A DNA stretch of 5,692 nucleotides from a bacterium (GTDB taxonomy: Bacteria > Patescibacteriota > CPR2 > UBA1875 > JAJYID01), in the NCBI GenBank assembly GCA_021791015.1, contig JAJYFH010000046.1, forward strand, positions 1 to 5,692. Direction: 5' to 3'. Positions 4,786 through 5,692 of this stretch are shown piece by piece. Position 1 is the first letter of the stretch; each line of letters starts with the position of its first letter. The translations under genes were made by a program, and so were the position numbers. The notes under the pieces were generated by a model. That model searched no databases. It had not been told where the DNA came from and saw only the letters and a program-made list of their open reading frames with translations.

Positions 4786-4814
4786 TTGCCGAAAGAAAGA
4801 AAAAATATTATTAT
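4786..4814 (+). promoter_or_regulatory. Predicted promoter for the parvulin gene
   Basis: TTGCCG (4786-4791) and TATTAT (4809-4814) are 17 bases apart; the leader would be about 25 nt and contains AGGA at 4832-4835. The surrounding AT-rich run offers other -10-like hexamers. Confidence 0.45.
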
Positions 4815-4844
4815 ATTGAAAGTAAATAAGCAGGAACAAACATA

Positions 4845-5692
4845 ATGGCAAATGAAACAAAAAAGTCTTCTGAAAAAGTAGACGCGCTCAAAAAGTCTCC
4901 GGTTGCTAAAAAAACCGGCTCAAAAACAAAAAGAATAGACAAAAACAAGATAAAAAAATTCTTTGATAACAAGAGAAACTTGGCAGTTACCGCCATAGCG
5001 GCAGTGATAGTCGTACTGCTGGCGGTATTTACTGTCGGCATTTACAAATTTGGCTGGAGCGACAATGCAACCCTTGAGGCGGCGAGAATTATTCCATATC
5101 CGGCTATGTTTGTGAATGACACAAGCGTAACTTACATTAAATATCAAGATTACAAAAAGGCTTACACCACCTACATTACCGAGTTTTATATCAAGGGGGA
5201 AAAGAAGCTGGATCCCAACTCCAAGGAAGCGAAGCAGATCTTGAGCGATGCTAACTCCAGAGTCGATGACCTGCTTGTAAAGAATGCGATCATTGAAAGC
5301 GAGGTTAAGAAGCGCAATATCAAGTACACCCAGAAAGATATCGATGACTCTTTCAGCCAATTTGTGAAAAATACCGGCGGAGATCAGGAAGTCGAAAATA
5401 ACCTCAAAAAATACTATGGGCTAACAACAACAAAGTTTAAGGACGAATTCTTTATTGACACATTTCTTTCCGGGAAGCTTCAGAATGCCATTCAAAACGA
5501 TGCCTCTTTAAACGCAGATGCCAAAAAACAGGCAGAAGATGTTCTAAGCAAAGCGAAGGCCGGACAAGACTTCGCCGAGCTGGCAAAGAAATACAGCCAA
5601 GACACAGCCACGGCATCAAAGGGCGGAGATTTGGGCATGGTTAAAAAAGGAACCATGGTGCCGGAGTTTGAGGACGCTTTGTGGAAATTGAA
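4845..5692 (+). CDS. Membrane-anchored parvulin-type peptidyl-prolyl isomerase (SurA/PrsA-like foldase), 3' truncated by window
   Basis: The frame opens at ATG 4845 (AGGA at 4832-4835, nine bases upstream) and runs 282 codons without a stop to the window end. Residues 1-45 are a Lys-rich cytoplasmic tail. Residues 46-68 (LAVTAIAAVIVVLLAVFTVG) are a single membrane helix with no lipobox or clear signal-peptidase site, so the rest is probably held outside the membrane. Residues ~84-220 resemble the helical SurA N-terminal chaperone region. From ~235 a PPIC rotamase domain begins: AKAGQDFAELAKKYSQD, then SKGGDLGMVKKGTMVPEFEDAL (258-279), the hallmark parvulin block. The rest of that domain lies beyond the window. 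Relatives catalyse proline isomerisation and help fold exported proteins. Isomerase activity cannot be judged because later active-site residues are missing. Confidence 0.92.
   Translation, partial: MANETKKSSEKVDALKKSPVAKKTGSKTKRIDKNKIKKFFDNKRNLAVTAIAAVIVVLLAVFTVGIYKFGWSDNATLEAARIIPYPAMFVNDTSVTYIKYQDYKKAYTTYITEFYIKGEKKLDPNSKEAKQILSDANSRVDDLLVKNAIIESEVKKRNIKYTQKDIDDSFSQFVKNTGGDQEVENNLKKYYGLTTTKFKDEFFIDTFLSGKLQNAIQNDASLNADAKKQAEDVLSKAKAGQDFAELAKKYSQDTATASKGGDLGMVKKGTMVPEFEDALWKL

Larger units (their letters stand above)
4451..4844. other. 394-base gene-free spacer
   Basis: No credible gene is seen on either strand. The spacer holds a hairpin at 4462-4481 just after the PH gene, AT-rich low-complexity sequence (about 4520-4590), a 10-bp direct repeat TTGGCCATTG at 4596-4605 and 4636-4645, the nested inverted-repeat element at 4671-4747 and the promoter of the parvulin gene at 4786-4814. 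Confidence 0.75.

Noticed and set aside
4920..5360. Minus-strand 146-codon frame
   Set aside because: It is the shadow of the parvulin gene, whose + strand product has clear domains over the same bases.

Overview
This is a 5.7 kb stretch of an ordinary bacterial chromosome in which every gene I can support lies on the + strand. Several traits together suggest a member of the Candidate Phyla Radiation (Patescibacteria/Parcubacteria-like). These are the small genes split by AT-rich intergenic spacers, the recurring palindromic intergenic repeats (CATTCCCGC...GCGGGAATC, GGCAGGCAGG and ATTCTGG...CCAGAAT types), a four-helix-bundle (S23) gene, the long nucleoside diphosphate kinase with an internal insertion, and a gene set without obvious biosynthesis. 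That placement is inference; no rRNA or marker tree is available here. UGA serves as a normal stop in five genes, so the UGA-to-Gly code of some candidate phyla is not in use.

Layout: (1) 1-762, the 3' part of an M16 (pitrilysin/processing-peptidase family) gene. (2) 763-945, a spacer with a good sigma70-like promoter and a perfect 22-bp inverted repeat. (3) 946-1533, ndk. (4) 1590-1949, a four-helix-bundle protein gene broken by one in-frame TAA. (5) 2001-2077, tRNA-Arg(CCT) with encoded CCA. An exact 23-bp copy of its 3' end lies 148 bp downstream, followed by a UUCG-loop terminator; this looks like the scar of an integration at the tRNA 3' end. (6) 2330-2815, an unrecognised 161-aa protein with its own promoter. 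(7) 3006-3338, a SemiSWEET/PQ-loop sugar-transporter-like protein behind a repeat-rich leader. (8) 3467-3802, an unrecognised 111-aa protein closed by a strong hairpin. (9) 3884-4450, a membrane-anchored bacterial PH-domain (DUF304-type) protein whose promoter implies a leaderless mRNA. (10) 4451-4844, a repeat-containing spacer. (11) 4845-5692, a membrane-anchored SurA/PrsA-like parvulin foldase that runs off the window.

The genes look like independent transcription units rather than one operon or pathway. Most have their own promoter-like element and are separated by hairpins or spacers. Membrane and envelope functions are common (SemiSWEET, PH-domain protein, parvulin foldase), but I see no evidence that they form a joint system. 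I found no CRISPR array, transposase, integrase, toxin-antitoxin pair or defence system. The observations most worth a second look are the tRNA 3'-end duplication, the single nonsense codon in the S23 gene, the repeats placed between promoters and ribosome binding sites, and the leaderless PH-domain gene.
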